NCBI GenBank assembly: GCA_905182985.1
Contig: CAJJDN010000088.1
Span: 248,001 to 312,000, forward strand
Reading direction: 5' to 3'
From: Paramecium sonneborni
Lineage: Eukaryota > Ciliophora > Oligohymenophorea > Peniculida > Parameciidae
Length of the DNA stretch: 64,000 nucleotides
The position numbers were made by a program, and so were the translations under genes. The notes under the pieces were generated by a model. It was not told the origin of the DNA and made no database searches. It worked only from the letters and a program-made list of their open reading frames with translations. Shown here in pieces: positions 25,117 through 38,109 of the stretch (positions are counted from its first letter, which is position 1; each line of letters begins with the position of its first letter).

Positions 25117-28100
25117 ATGAAAAAAAACACATATCAAGTACTATCTGAATAAAAATAGTATTATTAAGATTTAATTTCGAAATGGGGAGACTGTTTTATA
25201 AGATGGTTTTAGTGAGAATGAGAATAAAATAAAAAGAGCTAATCTCAAATTTTTTATTCCTCTTAGAGCTTTAAAAGAAAATATAATTTACTTTGTCCTA
25301 CTTATTTTATAAGTTTTCTCTTCAAAAGCCTTATATTTTGTAGGGATTCTTTTGATAATTTAACAATGGTTAGTTGATTTGCATAATTTTATAAAAATTA
25401 GAAAAATGGATGAAATGGTAAATAATTAGGAAGCAAGAGTATTAAAATAATGGGATGAATGCATTATTAATAAAGAAATAATTGAAACAATAAAAGAGAG
25501 ATTAAATAAGTAGGATCAAAGTGAGAGTAATCAAAGACAAAAGAGTAAATCATAAGTTGAAAAAAGTTCTTAAGTTATTAAAAAAGTGGAATTTGTTTAA
25601 AATTAGAAAAAAGGAACAATAGTTTGTAAATAATGAAATTAAATTTAAGCTAATGTATCAATTCCCTTTTCAAATATATCGTATAAATAATAATAGAGCA
25701 ATAAAAATATTAGAACTGAGAATGCAAATAAATACAATTAAATGAGTCCATTGATATATAAGGATATGGCATTGAAATTAAAATAGATTTAAATGATGGA
25801 AGATAATGAATTGATAATTGAATTCAAAAAAAAAGTGCCAAGTATGTTTTTAAAAGCTGCTACACCTACAGCATAGAAAATACCGTTGAATGAAAAATTA
25901 AAAAAGATGGAAAAAGATAAAATGAATTTAATTAAAATCTAATGTGTTGAAAATATAATGATAGGAGATGTAATTATATTAGAAAGAAACTAAAGAGCAC
26001 CTTGTGATATTTTAGTTTTACATTGTAATGATGAAAATTTTAGTGTACAACATTAATTATGTGATTATTCATCTACGACAGTTAGAAAACCTGTAGTTTA
26101 AAATAGATGTAAACTATTATAATTATTATTTTAGCTGATTCTTAGAATTTAGCTTAATTTAAAAAATCTTTGACAGGTAATATTGTATGTTATGAACATA
26201 ATTTTAATATTAAAGGATTTTTTTAATTAAAGAAAGATCCTTAATCAAGAATATTTGGATTTGAGAATTTTATTTTTTGTTAAGAAAGATTATTATCCAC
26301 TCCATGGGTTTTGGGTATTGTAGTTAAAGTAGGGAATAGTTGTTAATGTTATGCAAGATATTTAGGTTAACTTAGATTTGAGAATTTTCAATTTGTTCCA
26401 CAATATATCATAGTTTTGATAATTATAATTGTAATATTTAAAATAATTTTAAAGGTACAAATAATTGTATACAACTAAAATGAATTTTTAAGGAATTTAA
26501 GATCAATTACATAAATTGTAATTGATAATTGTATTTATTTGGTTTTAATGGTTCCTCATTGTTATAAAATTTACTATAAATTATGTAGTCTTATACAACT
26601 TAAAGGAATAGGAACTGTAGATTAAAAATAAATAATGTCTTGTCACATTGATAAATATATAGATAAATAATTTCTAACAGTTAGTGTAGATGCTTTTATT
26701 GATAATTCTTTTTCACTTCAATGTATTATTTATAATAATAAATTGTGTGAATTTGAAGAATAAAAATTTCTTTAATTTTTAGTATAAACTTGTACAGGTT
26801 TTTTGAATGCTAAGGAGGAACTTCGAAATGTAGAAAAAGAGGGTATTTGTTAAATTTTATAATAAAAGAATAAGAAGAAATTCAACAAGGTTCTTAAGTA
26901 ATAAACTACCTTATGTAAAGTTCATGTTCTGATGAACTTATAAGTTAAAGAGAATGCATTATTAATTAAATTCCAAAATCTGTTGAAGGCAGATTTATTT
27001 ATTATTAATAATAGGAATCAAAAGAAGATCTTAATATAAATTAAATGGATTTAATTTAATAAGAATAGATTTCAAAAGATAAAACTATAATTGATAATCA
27101 TGAAGGTTATTATAATGAAACAATCTAAAGGGCAACTAATCCTGTTCGAAGTTCTAAAGGTTATCAATCATTAAAAGATCAATTTAAATAAGAAGATTAT
27201 TAAATAGATGAAGAAGAACTATGTAAAAATATGTTGAAAAATTGTTCACCAGATGAATTGAATCCTTTGTTACTTTAATTAGCAATGAATCATCTTGCTT
27301 TTTCAAAATTATTAATTACTGAAAAAAAAGAATAAAAAGTTAAAAATAAATTTCTTGGATAATTAGATTAAAAATAAGTAAATCTTTCAAAAGCTATGGG
27401 TTATGAATTTATATGTGTCAATAATGTTTAGTAAATATATTTTATTAATAAATAGAAATGTTTAACACTACATCATTTAGATTAATTAAGAATTCCATTC
27501 ATTTAAATTAGTCATAACGAAATTAGACATTTAAAGATAAAGATTATTTATGTTATTTGAAATGGCTGAATATTATTAGGATAATGATAAATAATTTATT
27601 CTATTTTTAAGAGAAGGAAATGTAAAAAAAAATGAAGGTATAGATGATAAAGTATGGAAACATCAATATGATTAACTTCATTACATTTATTATTCATATT
27701 GTTATTTGACCTAAGAAAGTGCTACCGTTTTTTTATAATCAGTTGAAAGTAATACTCCAGATAATTAATTATATACACTTATGGAATAAGTATTTAAATT
27801 AAATATCATTTTGGGATTAAAATATACACTTAAAACTGATTGCTAAGATTTTATGAAAAAAATTAGAAAATCTGATTATCAAATTTTTGTCTACACTTAA
27901 AATTAAGAAATCTTTTCAACTTCCATCTTATATTAATCTGAACTCCTATTGTAGAATGATTTGATCTTACATTTCAATTAATAAAATGAAGAGGATTTAA
28001 GAGCCTATTTCAAATAAAGTTTACAAGATTTTTCTAATACATTTGGAGATGCAAGTATCAATTCATCCCAATTTATTAAAATTTAAGCTCTTAATTCACA

Positions 28101-31100
28101 AAAATAAATAACTGTTGAATAAGTTGAAGAAAAACCTAGAACTAAAAAAATTATTGTAATGATGAATAATCAATCATTATAATATATTATGGAAAACCAT
28201 TATTTCAAAAATAATCTCAAATTAATACTTGGCTTTACTAAAGTACTCTTTCTTTATTAAGCTACTCAAGATTAACTTAATATTATATAAGATATCTGGT
28301 GTACTCCAGATAAAACTATTAATTTACTATATGAAAACTAAAGTTTATTAAGGTGTTTTCATGGATGTTAATTATAAATATTACAATTATAATAATTCAG
28401 TTTGTTTAAAAATTAAAAAATTGAAAAAGTTGAAAGAAAACAGTTCTTTTCAAAACTAATCATATCCTTATAATAAAGATTGATATTTGAAAAATGTTAT
28501 TTTAATGAAATGTAAATCAACTCTAATACAGATGTTATAATACAAGGCTATAAAGAGTTGGATAGAATCCTATTTTTTTAGAGTCCTCTTTTAAAAATAT
28601 TCTTTAGAGCCTTGTATTAACAAACCTTATATAAAACAATAACCTTCGTTTCTTCCTTCACGTTTGTTACTATGATTTATACATGGAATACTTTAGACTA
28701 AATGGATTATTTAATCGAAATCATATTTTACTTCTACATATACTAATTAGTTTTATTTTCCTTATAACATTACTCTTTTATAGATCAATCAAAAAAATTA
28801 AAAGATAACAAAGATTAATCAATTTTACTCTAAAAATATTCATAACATAAATCATAAATGGAAACTATTATAATAATGATTTTAAAACATATTCTATAAG
28901 GAGTTCTTATTTCATGTATTTTTATTTACAGAATGTATGATTTAGAATACTATCTTTATATTTTTATGTCAATCAGTATTAATGATTGGCTTTATTTGAT
29001 GATAAATTTGAATATCATTGAAGCAATAATTCTAGCTGGTCTTTTTCCTATCTTATTTTATATCTATATATTATCTGACAATGCTCAAAATAATGAATGG
29101 AATGAATCAATAGATCCTCAAGATGTATTTTCAATTATTTTAGGAACTACTTTCATTTTAATAACAAACCTTCTTTTTGATTATTTGGAAAATTAACATA
29201 GTATAAGCATACCAATTTTTAACGATGATTTTCTTTCATATTTAAATTATATCTAATTAATGATAACATAGAAATAAAAAAAGAAAACATTAACTATTTT
29301 ATAAAATAAAGTAAATGAACTTTTTGAAAATATTGAATAAGTAGATTTGAGTATATAAAAATGTATAATATTAAATTTAATTATTAGTACTTTTAAATTA
29401 ATAGAATAATTAAAGTAAATTTGGATAATGGCGTTAATAAATATTTAAGAAGGCTCAAACAATATTGATGTGGAAGAAGAAATAAATTATTCAAAGTTTC
29501 TAATTACTTTTCTATCATAATACATTTATTTTAATCTTATACATTTACTAAGATAGAAACTATTTTTTTTTAGTTGATTATTTAATAAGTTTTTGTCTTC
29601 AAGCAATATAATTTGGGATTCAACTTTTATTTTAATTACCAACAAATTAATAAGAATACTTAGAATATGCAAAATTCCTTTTATCAACAGCCACTACAAT
29701 TTCAATATTATTTGTAATGAAATCTGTAGACAATCTTAATTCTATTTTAACAATTTAATTATTTGTAGTTTATGAATTGTCAATAAAATTTCATCCAATA
29801 TATGATTTTAGAGTTTACATTACAACAGCAGTTGCAACAATGATTGGATATATAGCTTGGTATATTGTTGAAACTGATTCAATAATATCAAATTAGATTG
29901 CCGTAATATAATTTATAATTCTGTTTTCAGTTTAACAATATTTTGTAAAAAGTTATGTAAAAATAATAATTAAATTTAATTAGTTTATTTAATTAGAAGA
30001 AGATCAAGCATAGAATAAATTAAATTTTATCGAATAGAATAATAAGATTAATGATATTTTAGGTATTTTATTACCAAAATTCATTCGAGATAGATTAAAT
30101 GAAAGTAAATAAATTGAATATTGTGTTTTTAGCTGATTAATATAATATTCATTAAAATTAAGGTTTGGTAGCAATAGTATTTTGTGACATTTGTAATTTT
30201 GATCAAATGGTAATAGAGGAAAAGGATAAAATAATAACATTTTTGGATGACATATTTAGAACATTTGATAAATATTGTTAAATATATGGAGTTTAAAAGA
30301 TAGAAACAGTAGGTAAGACATATTTAGCATCTGCTGGTTTGAAAGCTTGTGAATAAGAATTGACTTATCTATCTTAGGTTGACCCGGTTTAAAGAGCCTT
30401 AAATTTAGCAGAATAAATGATGATATATATAAGATCAAAAATGTAAGTTTTTTGATGACAATAGGTGGGGATATAAAGGATAATAGTTGGTTGGTAAAAT
30501 AGGCATTCATTATGGAGGAGCTATAAGTGGTGTGATAGGTTTTCATAAACCTTAGTTTTCTTTAATTGGTGATACAATAAATACAACTAGTAGAGTTTGT
30601 TCAACTGGTTTAGAAGATGCTATTACTTTATCAGAGTAAGCATTTGATTAATTAAAAAATGAAAATATTGAGTTTGAAATAAGAAATGTTGAAATGAAAG
30701 GTTTAGGTATTAGACCTACATATATTTATAAATGTAAAATCTAAAATAAAGATAATCCATTATATATGTAAATTGAATAGGATGTTTAGAGTAAGGATGC
30801 TAGAAGTTAATATTTTGTTAGAAAAAACCCTGAAATCTTTAAAAAAGATTTAAAAAAAAGAAAAACTATATTAACTATGATTGATACTATGAAATAAAAA
30901 ATGGACTCTATGTAGGAATAAGGAGCATAAAATGTTTTTGGTATTAAACCTATAGATCCAACTTATTATTAATAACCACTTGATGATAAATCAAGACACT
31001 CAATTAAATTATTATCAAAAGATGGATCTGATGATAATCATATTAAATAATCTCAATAAAGACCTAGTACTTTTAAAAGATTAGTTACTATGTTTTAAAA

Positions 31101-32554
31101 TAAATTTTAACTTGAAAATTATGAACCAGAAATAGATGAAATGATTGATTATGAACAATTATTGGTAAAAATTTATAAATTAATTAGAGAATGTCATTTT
31201 GTTAAAGAATGAATATACATTAGAACACAATATTATTAAAGAAACTTCATTTTTATAGTTATTATAGATATCATATTACAAAAAATAAATGAATCAATTT
31301 GTTAGTTATGAATAGTATATTGAATTTGTAAAAATTCAATCAAAAAATCAAACAGTACAAAATTTAAGAATATATGTTCTTTATTACATTATTAAATAGT
31401 TTTGTCTAATTCAATTTTATAGTGATTTAAACTTAGGCTTGATAGTTTTATAATGGTTATGTTGTTTAATTAATTTGATTCAATTTTTAGTGAATAATAA
31501 ATAATTTTTTGAGAAATGGAAAATGTTGATCAAATTACTTTTATGTTTTGAAGCTTTATTGAGTGGATTAGTTATAATTTTAGAAGAGGATAATCAGTTA
31601 AAAAACATTCATGTTTATGAAATAATATTTATTTAATCATTATTTTGTAGTATTTAAATACTTAGTTTTTGGATGAAGGTTTTATTTTGTATGACAATAG
31701 CATTTTATTCGACAATAATTTTAGCAATTGATGGAACTTAAGTAATTTCAATATATTTTGTAATAATCAGTTCTATGTATAATATAATGTTGATTTTATT
31801 GATTGAATAATAACAAGTTGGTTGTTTTAATTAGAAAATCATTTTCAAAACATAATAATAAAAAGAATCATAATTACTATAATATTTATTACCGAAACAT
31901 ATATTAAATAAATTTTTAGATGACAGAATAGGAAATATTGGTATTTGTGATAGAATAGATAATTTAACAATTTTATTTGCAGACATAGCTGGTTTTACTG
32001 AATATTCAAGTAAAGTAAAACCAGAAGAAGTATTAGTAATGTTAAAAAATTTGTTTGTAGAATTTGATAGAAAATGTTGTGATTTAAATGTATATAAATT
32101 ATATACAATTGGGGATTGTTATGTAGCAATAGGAATGATAGATTATCACAATAGAAATCCTCATTAAGAAGCTAAGAATATTATTGATTTAGCATTTGGA
32201 ATGATTAACATTATAGCTTAGGTAAGAAAATAAATAAATTTTGATGGACTTAATATGAGAATAGGAGTTCATACAGGATCTGTATTTGGTGGTGTAATGG
32301 GTACAGATATAGTGAGATATGATATTTATGGACCAGATGTATTAATAGCGAATAAAATGGAATCAAATGGAGTCAAAGGATATGTTTAGGTTAGTTAGTA
32401 AACTAAGAAATATTTAGAAGAAGATTATTCAAGTTTATTTTAATTTGATTTAAATGTTACTTTAGAATTAAAATCAATAGGACGAGAAATTGAAGGTTAT
32501 TTAGTAAAAAAGTAAGATGAGGATGATTTAAACTAATAAGATCGTTCATTTTGA
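25117..32554 (+). CDS. P-type-ATPase-like/guanylyl cyclase fusion
   Basis: About 2,400 residues, with a dozen or more short introns (for example 25138-25168, 25626-25649, 26109-26134, 26843-26868). The N-terminal half follows a P4-ATPase: FIPLRALKENIIYF, IMIGDVIILERNQRAPCDIL, and a C-terminal helix bundle. Its catalytic motifs are ruined: the DGET site reads CDYSSTTVRKP and DKTGTLT reads KGIGTVD. Then come two six-helix blocks, each followed by a cyclase domain. The first is C2-like (FCDICNFD, IETVGKTYLAS, KPQFSLIGDTINTTSR); the second is C1-like with both metal Asp (LFADIAGFT, TIGDCYVA, RYDIYGPD). Glu in IETVG and Ser in QFSLIG replace the adenine-selecting Lys and Asp, so cGMP is the expected product. 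This matches the guanylyl cyclases known from Paramecium, Tetrahymena and Plasmodium, including the swapped domain order. Confidence 0.93.
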
Positions 32555-32608
32555 ATTTGTGATATTACTATTATATTTTCAATAATTAAATATTGATATA
32601 TTTATTAT

Positions 32609-34811
32609 TCATTTTTTGATTGTTTATGTTATTGGTATATATATTTGAGCTGATAAAATCAAAGGACGTTATTATGTAAACATTGTAGGTCTTTGTACAG
32701 TCACAGCTCTTGATTAGAAATATGATGTAACTCTTTATGGAGATAAAGATTAATTGATTTGAACTGGTTGAATAATACTTTATTTACAATTGGGAAGGTT
32801 TTATGAATACATTATAGGTTGATATCTAGTTTAAGGAGTAATTAATTTTGGAGTAGTAACAGTTGAAATTGTTGGTGTAGGGAATGCACTTGTTTTTATT
32901 TATTTTAATTATTATTATGATGTTGTTTGATGTTACATTGATAATCTAGGATTAAATATTTAAGTTTAATGGATTGGATTCTCTTAAACTAAAATATTCT
33001 TTGAGTTCTAAGGTGTTGATTAATATGGATAATAATTGGGTTATAATATTGAAGGATGTGCTGAATTAATTAATGAATTATAAACTACTTAAGGATATAT
33101 TTATTAATTTTAAACTCCTCCTTTTTATTATTATTTTTATGGTTATTTCTTTAATTATTATTATTATGGTTATTATTATTATGGTTGTTATAATGGTTAT
33201 TATTTTGGCTAAGGTTATTTGACTAATTATGGAGTCTTTTATGCTGATAATCTATCATTTGTTATTATAAGTGGATTTTATTTATTTCCTTAATATTTTG
33301 GTAATATATTTTCAAGGCCTTCCCCAAAATATGTAATTTTAGCAGAAATTTCAACTTATTGAATAAATTAAAAACCATAATTTTTAATCCATTTTAAATC
33401 TCTATCTAAATATAATTTTTTAGCTGTTTCTGGTGTATCACTTTTTTCACCAGGAGCATTTTTAACTGGAGCAAATTCATCTTCTCTTTTTACTTCAATT
33501 AATCCAAATTCTTCTTTTGTACATAAAGGAAAACAATCAAAATAAAATAACTCAAATTTAAAGGCATTATTCTATTATGATTTAATAATCTATCTTTAAT
33601 TTAAATCATAATAATCATATTTTTTTTATGCTACATGATAACTAATAATTTATATTATATTTATTACTTAGCAGCCAATAAACTACTTGTTTAAGGATCT
33701 TCAATAATCTTATGAGCAAATTCAACAGTACAAATCGTTTAAGCTATACCACCTGCATCATAAAGTAATTATCCTTAAGAATTCTTCTTATGTAAATCTT
33801 CTTATGTCATTTCACTATATTCTAATCTAAATTTATATATTAACCTATTACACAAGGTTTATCATTTATTAATGCATGTATTCCTACCTTCTCCTCTGCA
33901 TATGCTTTCTTCACAAATTTACTACATATTGTTAAATTATTTTCTTCTTAATATCCAATCCAAATTGGATCACATAATTTACAAAGTGCATTATCTACTG
34001 GACATATATGAATATATTTAATGCCTAAACATTTCATATAATCCAAATAACCCTGGTTGTAAAGACTGCTGAATATACCACCATTTCCTTTTCAAGAATA
34101 ATAACAATATTCTACCATCAGGTCCTTCTAAAATTGATGTACTATCGCTTAACATGATTTCTCCATTTATTGACAATATAGGTAAAGAATCCTATTAAAA
34201 AAATGTTATTTGATCAGATTGAAGATTGAAGTAATTATTATCAATAAAAAACTGAGTTGTTTCTTCATGATTTACATCAGAAGTCATAACAAAAAATTGA
34301 ATTGGTAAACATTATCCAATCTTTTATTAGATCATATTCTACAAACTCAAAATACGTTCACAAAATATTTGAAATAAAGTTTTATGAGATGGCAATCCAA
34401 TATCATACATTCCTTTAGCCTTATTAAAACCTAATCTAGTGCCTTATCCACCTGCCATCATAGCCACACAAACTTTAATAATTATTAAATTGTTAAAATA
34501 CCCTTCCCCTCTGAAATTAATCTTTCTCCCAATTTTTGATACTACTAAAGAGTTTCTTTAGGAGTAGACTCTACTCTCAATACATTTTAGATAGGTTTCA
34601 ATTCACGATTTTAATTGGACTTTTCTTAATAATGATTATAGACCTTAAATTAAGAGAATAAGTTTACATCAATTAGATTTCTAATATTAATGGATTCCAA
34701 TTTTTCCATTAATTTCTCTTGTTCCTTTTCCTCCAAAATGCTGAGGTAATTTAAGAGATTTTGTTATTTACATTCTTAATAATCCTATAAAGTAGAGACT
34801 TTCTTTCTCAT
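32609..34811 (-). CDS. UAP1: UDP-N-acetylglucosamine pyrophosphorylase with Gln/Pro-rich tail
   Basis: 698 residues after introns at 34473-34501, 34088-34115, 33822-33844 and 33642-33667 (29, 28, 23 and 26 nt); the frame divides exactly. UDPGP family: it makes UDP-GlcNAc from UTP and GlcNAc-1-P, the donor for chitin, GPI anchors and N-glycans. Key motifs: [20 protein letters not shown] (nucleotide loop), [65 protein letters not shown]. The enzyme should end near [11 protein letters not shown]; here it runs on in the same frame for about 215 residues of Gln/Pro/Asn/Ser-rich sequence (QPQQQQPQQQQL and similar). The tail has no TGA, but a missed small intron or late exon fusion cannot be excluded. 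Convergent with the cyclase gene, 54 bp apart. Confidence 0.92.
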
Positions 34812-34990
34812 TTTGGATATTAATTTATATATATATAAATAAAAAGTAGTTTAATAATGAAAGTGATAAGTAATTTAGATAGATTTATTTTTGTTATGTA
34901 AAAATGTAAAATTATATGTATATGCTAATGAAATTAAACTTGATATATCCACCTATATATGGGTAAATTGATTAAATTTTAATATTGATT

Positions 34991-36199
34991 ATGAGTGAGA
35001 AAAAAGCAACAATCTAAGAATACATAAAAATAAAAGTGAAACCAGTGTTTGATTAATTGATCTCTAGAATAGTAATAGAGAAACCAGAAGATGTATATGC
35101 TTGGTCAATAAATTGGTTGCAAAAACAATGTAAAATATATAGATATCATAATGTTTAGAAAGTGGAGTAAAGGTGTAGTAATTGATTCATCATGATTTGA
35201 GTGAAGAAGAAGAGGATGAGGAGGAAGTAGTTTTGGAGATAAAACAACAATAAAAGTAACAAACTAGAGCAGCAGTTTCTGCTGAAGTTTATGGAGATTA
35301 CAATAAGAAGGAAGACTTTAAGCCAAGATTTATATAGAAATCAGAAGCATAAATAGAGAGAATAAAGAAAAGAATACTAAATTCATTTATGTTTTAAGCT
35401 TTGGATGAAAAAGATCTCAATATAGTATTAGGAGCTATGGAAGAGAAGAAGTTTTAGTAAAATATATTATTAACTTAATAAAGAGTCGGAGATGTAGTAA
35501 TAAAGTAAGGAGATGATGGAAATGAATTATATGTTATTGATGAAGGAAGATTGGAATGTTACAAAAAGTTTACAGGATTAGAAGAAGAAAAATTATTAAA
35601 AACATATATTCCAGGAGAATCTTTTGGAGAGTTAGCCTTATTATACAATGCTCCAAGAGCAGCCACTATCAAGGCAATAGAGGATGTTACTACTTTTGCA
35701 TTAGATAGAGAAACCTTTAATAATATAGTCAAGTTTTCAGCAATAAAGAAGAGAGAATAGATGGAGGAAATATTAAACAAAATAGAACTATTATAATCCA
35801 TGGATAATTATGAAAGAGTTTAATTGTGTGATGTACTTAAAGAAGAAAAACATAAGGCTGGAGAAAATATTATTAATGAAGTAAGAGTATATTTTAATTC
35901 AAGGGTGAAATTGGAGATAGAATTTATTTAATTATTGAAGGTGAATTAGAAGCTTATTGGAAAGGTTAAACCGAAAAAGTTTATGATTACAAGCCTGGAG
36001 ATTATTTCGGAGAATTAGCTTTATTAAAGAATGCACCAAGATAGGCAACTGTTATTGCTAAAGTATTAATTATTATATTATTTAGACTGATGTTATATTG
36101 TTATATTGTGATTTCAATTCATTTAGAAGACTTATGGGTCCATTAGAAGAAGTACTCAAAAGAAATATGGAGAGATACGAAAAATATTTATAATAATGA
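34991..36199 (+). CDS. cAMP-dependent protein kinase regulatory subunit
   Basis: 377 residues after introns at 35130-35158, 35881-35903 and 36063-36085; the frame divides exactly. Order: an N-terminal docking/dimerisation-like helix pair (IQEYIKIKVKPVFDQLISRI), an acidic linker, the inhibitor segment TRAAVSAEVYG (RI-like pseudosubstrate with Ala at the phospho-acceptor position), then two cyclic-nucleotide-binding domains. Both phosphate-binding cassettes are complete: GESFGELALLYNAPRAATI and GDYFGELALLKNAPRQATV, each with the Glu and Arg that hold the ribose and phosphate. It binds and silences PKA catalytic subunits until cAMP (or cGMP) rises. Divergent from UAP1 (179 bp) and 35 bp upstream of PARG. 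In Paramecium, PKA acts in ciliary control. Confidence 0.95.
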
Positions 36200-36234
36200 T
36201 TATGATTATAAACATATATTCATTTTATTAATTC

Positions 36235-37545
36235 ATGGATTAAAGAGATCAAAATAATCTCAATAATCAAAGCTTTTACAAATATCCAAAATTGTCTAAA
36301 TAATAAACAGATTATTTAAGTTTATTATGCTCTCCAAAGGATAGCTACTCAGCATATCCAATCATTGAATTTTTAAATAACAATCCTAAAAAACATTTAG
36401 AGGCTTTATAAAGTGCTATTTCATCACTAAATAAAAATGATCAATATGAACTTTTTTAGAATACTCTTCCCAAAATGGCTTAGTATTCTTTAGAATTGGT
36501 GGAAAATTCACCAAAAAAATAATTATTAATATCTAAAGGAACTATATAATTCACAAGAAAAGAAATTTATCAATTTTTATCATTAGCATTTTTTGGTTTA
36601 TTAATTGCTCAACATGATTAATTTCCTGATCCTTGTAATTTAACTTACATACTTTAAGATAGTATTGAAAAGGCTAAATGTTATCTTCATTATTTTATAA
36701 ATGCAAGAGAAGAATAAGAAAATGAACTAGTGACACTTGAAAGAATTTCTTTCAATAAAAATTATCATATTGATCATTTCTTTCCAAATTAAAAAACAAA
36801 TTCAATTTTAGATTTAGAATTATGGTCGAATTGTAATAAAAGTCTAAAAAATATTGAATTTTGTGATTAATATATAGAAGAATAAGAAAATAGTTTCTTA
36901 GTAGATTTTGCTAACAAATATGTTGGAGGAGGAGTCTTAGATTATGGATGTGTTTAAGAAGAAATTCTATTTACAATAATGCCTGAAAATATAATAGCAG
37001 TATTATTTTGTAAAGTCTTAGAAGATGATGAAGTAGTGTTAATAAAGAATTCTATTAGATATAGTGATTATAAGGGATATGGTTATTCTTTTTAATTTGT
37101 AAAAAGAGAACCTAAAAATTTAAATTAAAATATTTTAGTTTTGGATGCTTAGGATTATAGTTATGATTCTTTGAAATAATACCAACCAAATGAGATATTA
37201 AGAGAGATTAATAAATCCTTCATAGGATTTTCATTATCATAATAATTATCTAATGAAGAATTCTTGTTACCTATATCAACTGGAAAATGGGGATGTGGAG
37301 TATTTGAAGGGGATTGTGAATTAAAAATAATTATTTAATTAATAGCATTTAGCGCATCTATAGCGAATGAAGATTAATAAAGAAAAATGATATTTTCTAC
37401 ATTTAAAGATAAGAAAACTAATTAATATTAGAAAGTTCTTGATGATATAATTAAAAAATACAAAAGTGTTGGTAATTTATTCTAATAATTATTGAAAATG
37501 AGTAAAAAATATAGAGTGTTTGAATTCTTAGTAAATAAATAATGA
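36235..37545 (+). CDS. PARG: Poly(ADP-ribose) glycohydrolase
   Basis: 436 residues, no intron. The C-terminal half carries the full PARG signature: LVDFANKYVGGGVLDYGCVQ then EEILFTIMPE (GGG-x6-QEE, with the two catalytic Glu), followed by SIRYSDYKGYGYSF, and STGKWGCGVFEGD, which matches the TGNWGCGAFGGD loop of animal enzymes. The N-terminal half is the helical accessory domain (LAFFGLLIAQHDQFPDPCNL and FERISFNK-like segments). The enzyme breaks down poly(ADP-ribose) chains in DNA repair and cell-death signalling. Length is close to the catalytic core of animal PARG without the long regulatory N-terminus. It is convergent with eL22, 106 bp apart. Confidence 0.95.
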
Positions 37546-37651
37546 AAAGAAATATAAAATTATTTTGTGAATAAATAAAATAATTTATATATTACCACAA
37601 TATAAAAAATATTTGATTATTGATTAATGTACTAACAGAATGTCATATTGA

Positions 37652-38052
37652 TCATTTTTATTCTTCTTCGTCTTAACCTACATTGAAATACTTCAATTAG
37701 TATGTGGCTTTGTCATGTGAATGCACATACAAATATTCTCTCAATGTTTCTTATTTCAAATATTTCTTTGTTAAATATTTGAGGTATCTCTTGGAGAATG
37801 GAATAGTGGATGTAACAACAACTTTCTCTTATTCGGCAGTAACAGTGACATCATTACCAAGATTTCCTGTCTTTCCTTAAACCTTGATTCTGGATTAAAG
37901 ATAGCTCACAAATTCATCTAAGTTTAAAACCTATCATAGGGAATTATGCCACTATGAATTACTTTATCTTCTTTTGGTTCTGTGCAATCAATCACGAATC
38001 TCAAGTTTAAGTTTTTGGCTTTCTATTGATCTTTTCTTCTCAAAATAGGCAT
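37652..38052 (-). CDS. RPL22: 60S ribosomal protein eL22
   Basis: 122 residues with a 32-nt intron at 37931-37962. The sequence follows eL22 throughout: LRFVIDCTEPKEDKVLNLDE, FVSYLQSRIKVQGKTGNLG, TSTIPFSKRYLKYLTKKYLK, LREYLYVHSHDKATYQLKYF and an acidic end GQDEEEQK. Structural protein of the large ribosomal subunit; length typical. The intron is needed to join DKV to LNLDEF; a shorter splice would put a TGA in frame. Lies 57 bp downstream of the adenylyl cyclase stop, same strand. Confidence 0.95.
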
Positions 38053-38109
38053 ACTTAATAAAAGATATTAAATTTATTTAAAAATTACACTTTCTTTTTT
38101 TATAAATAA

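Noticed and set aside
32650..33300. A Gly/Tyr-rich protein on the plus strand (many GGTTAT repeats)
   Set aside because: It is the antisense of the Gln/Pro-rich UAP1 tail, whose frame is continuous with the enzyme for 699 codons.
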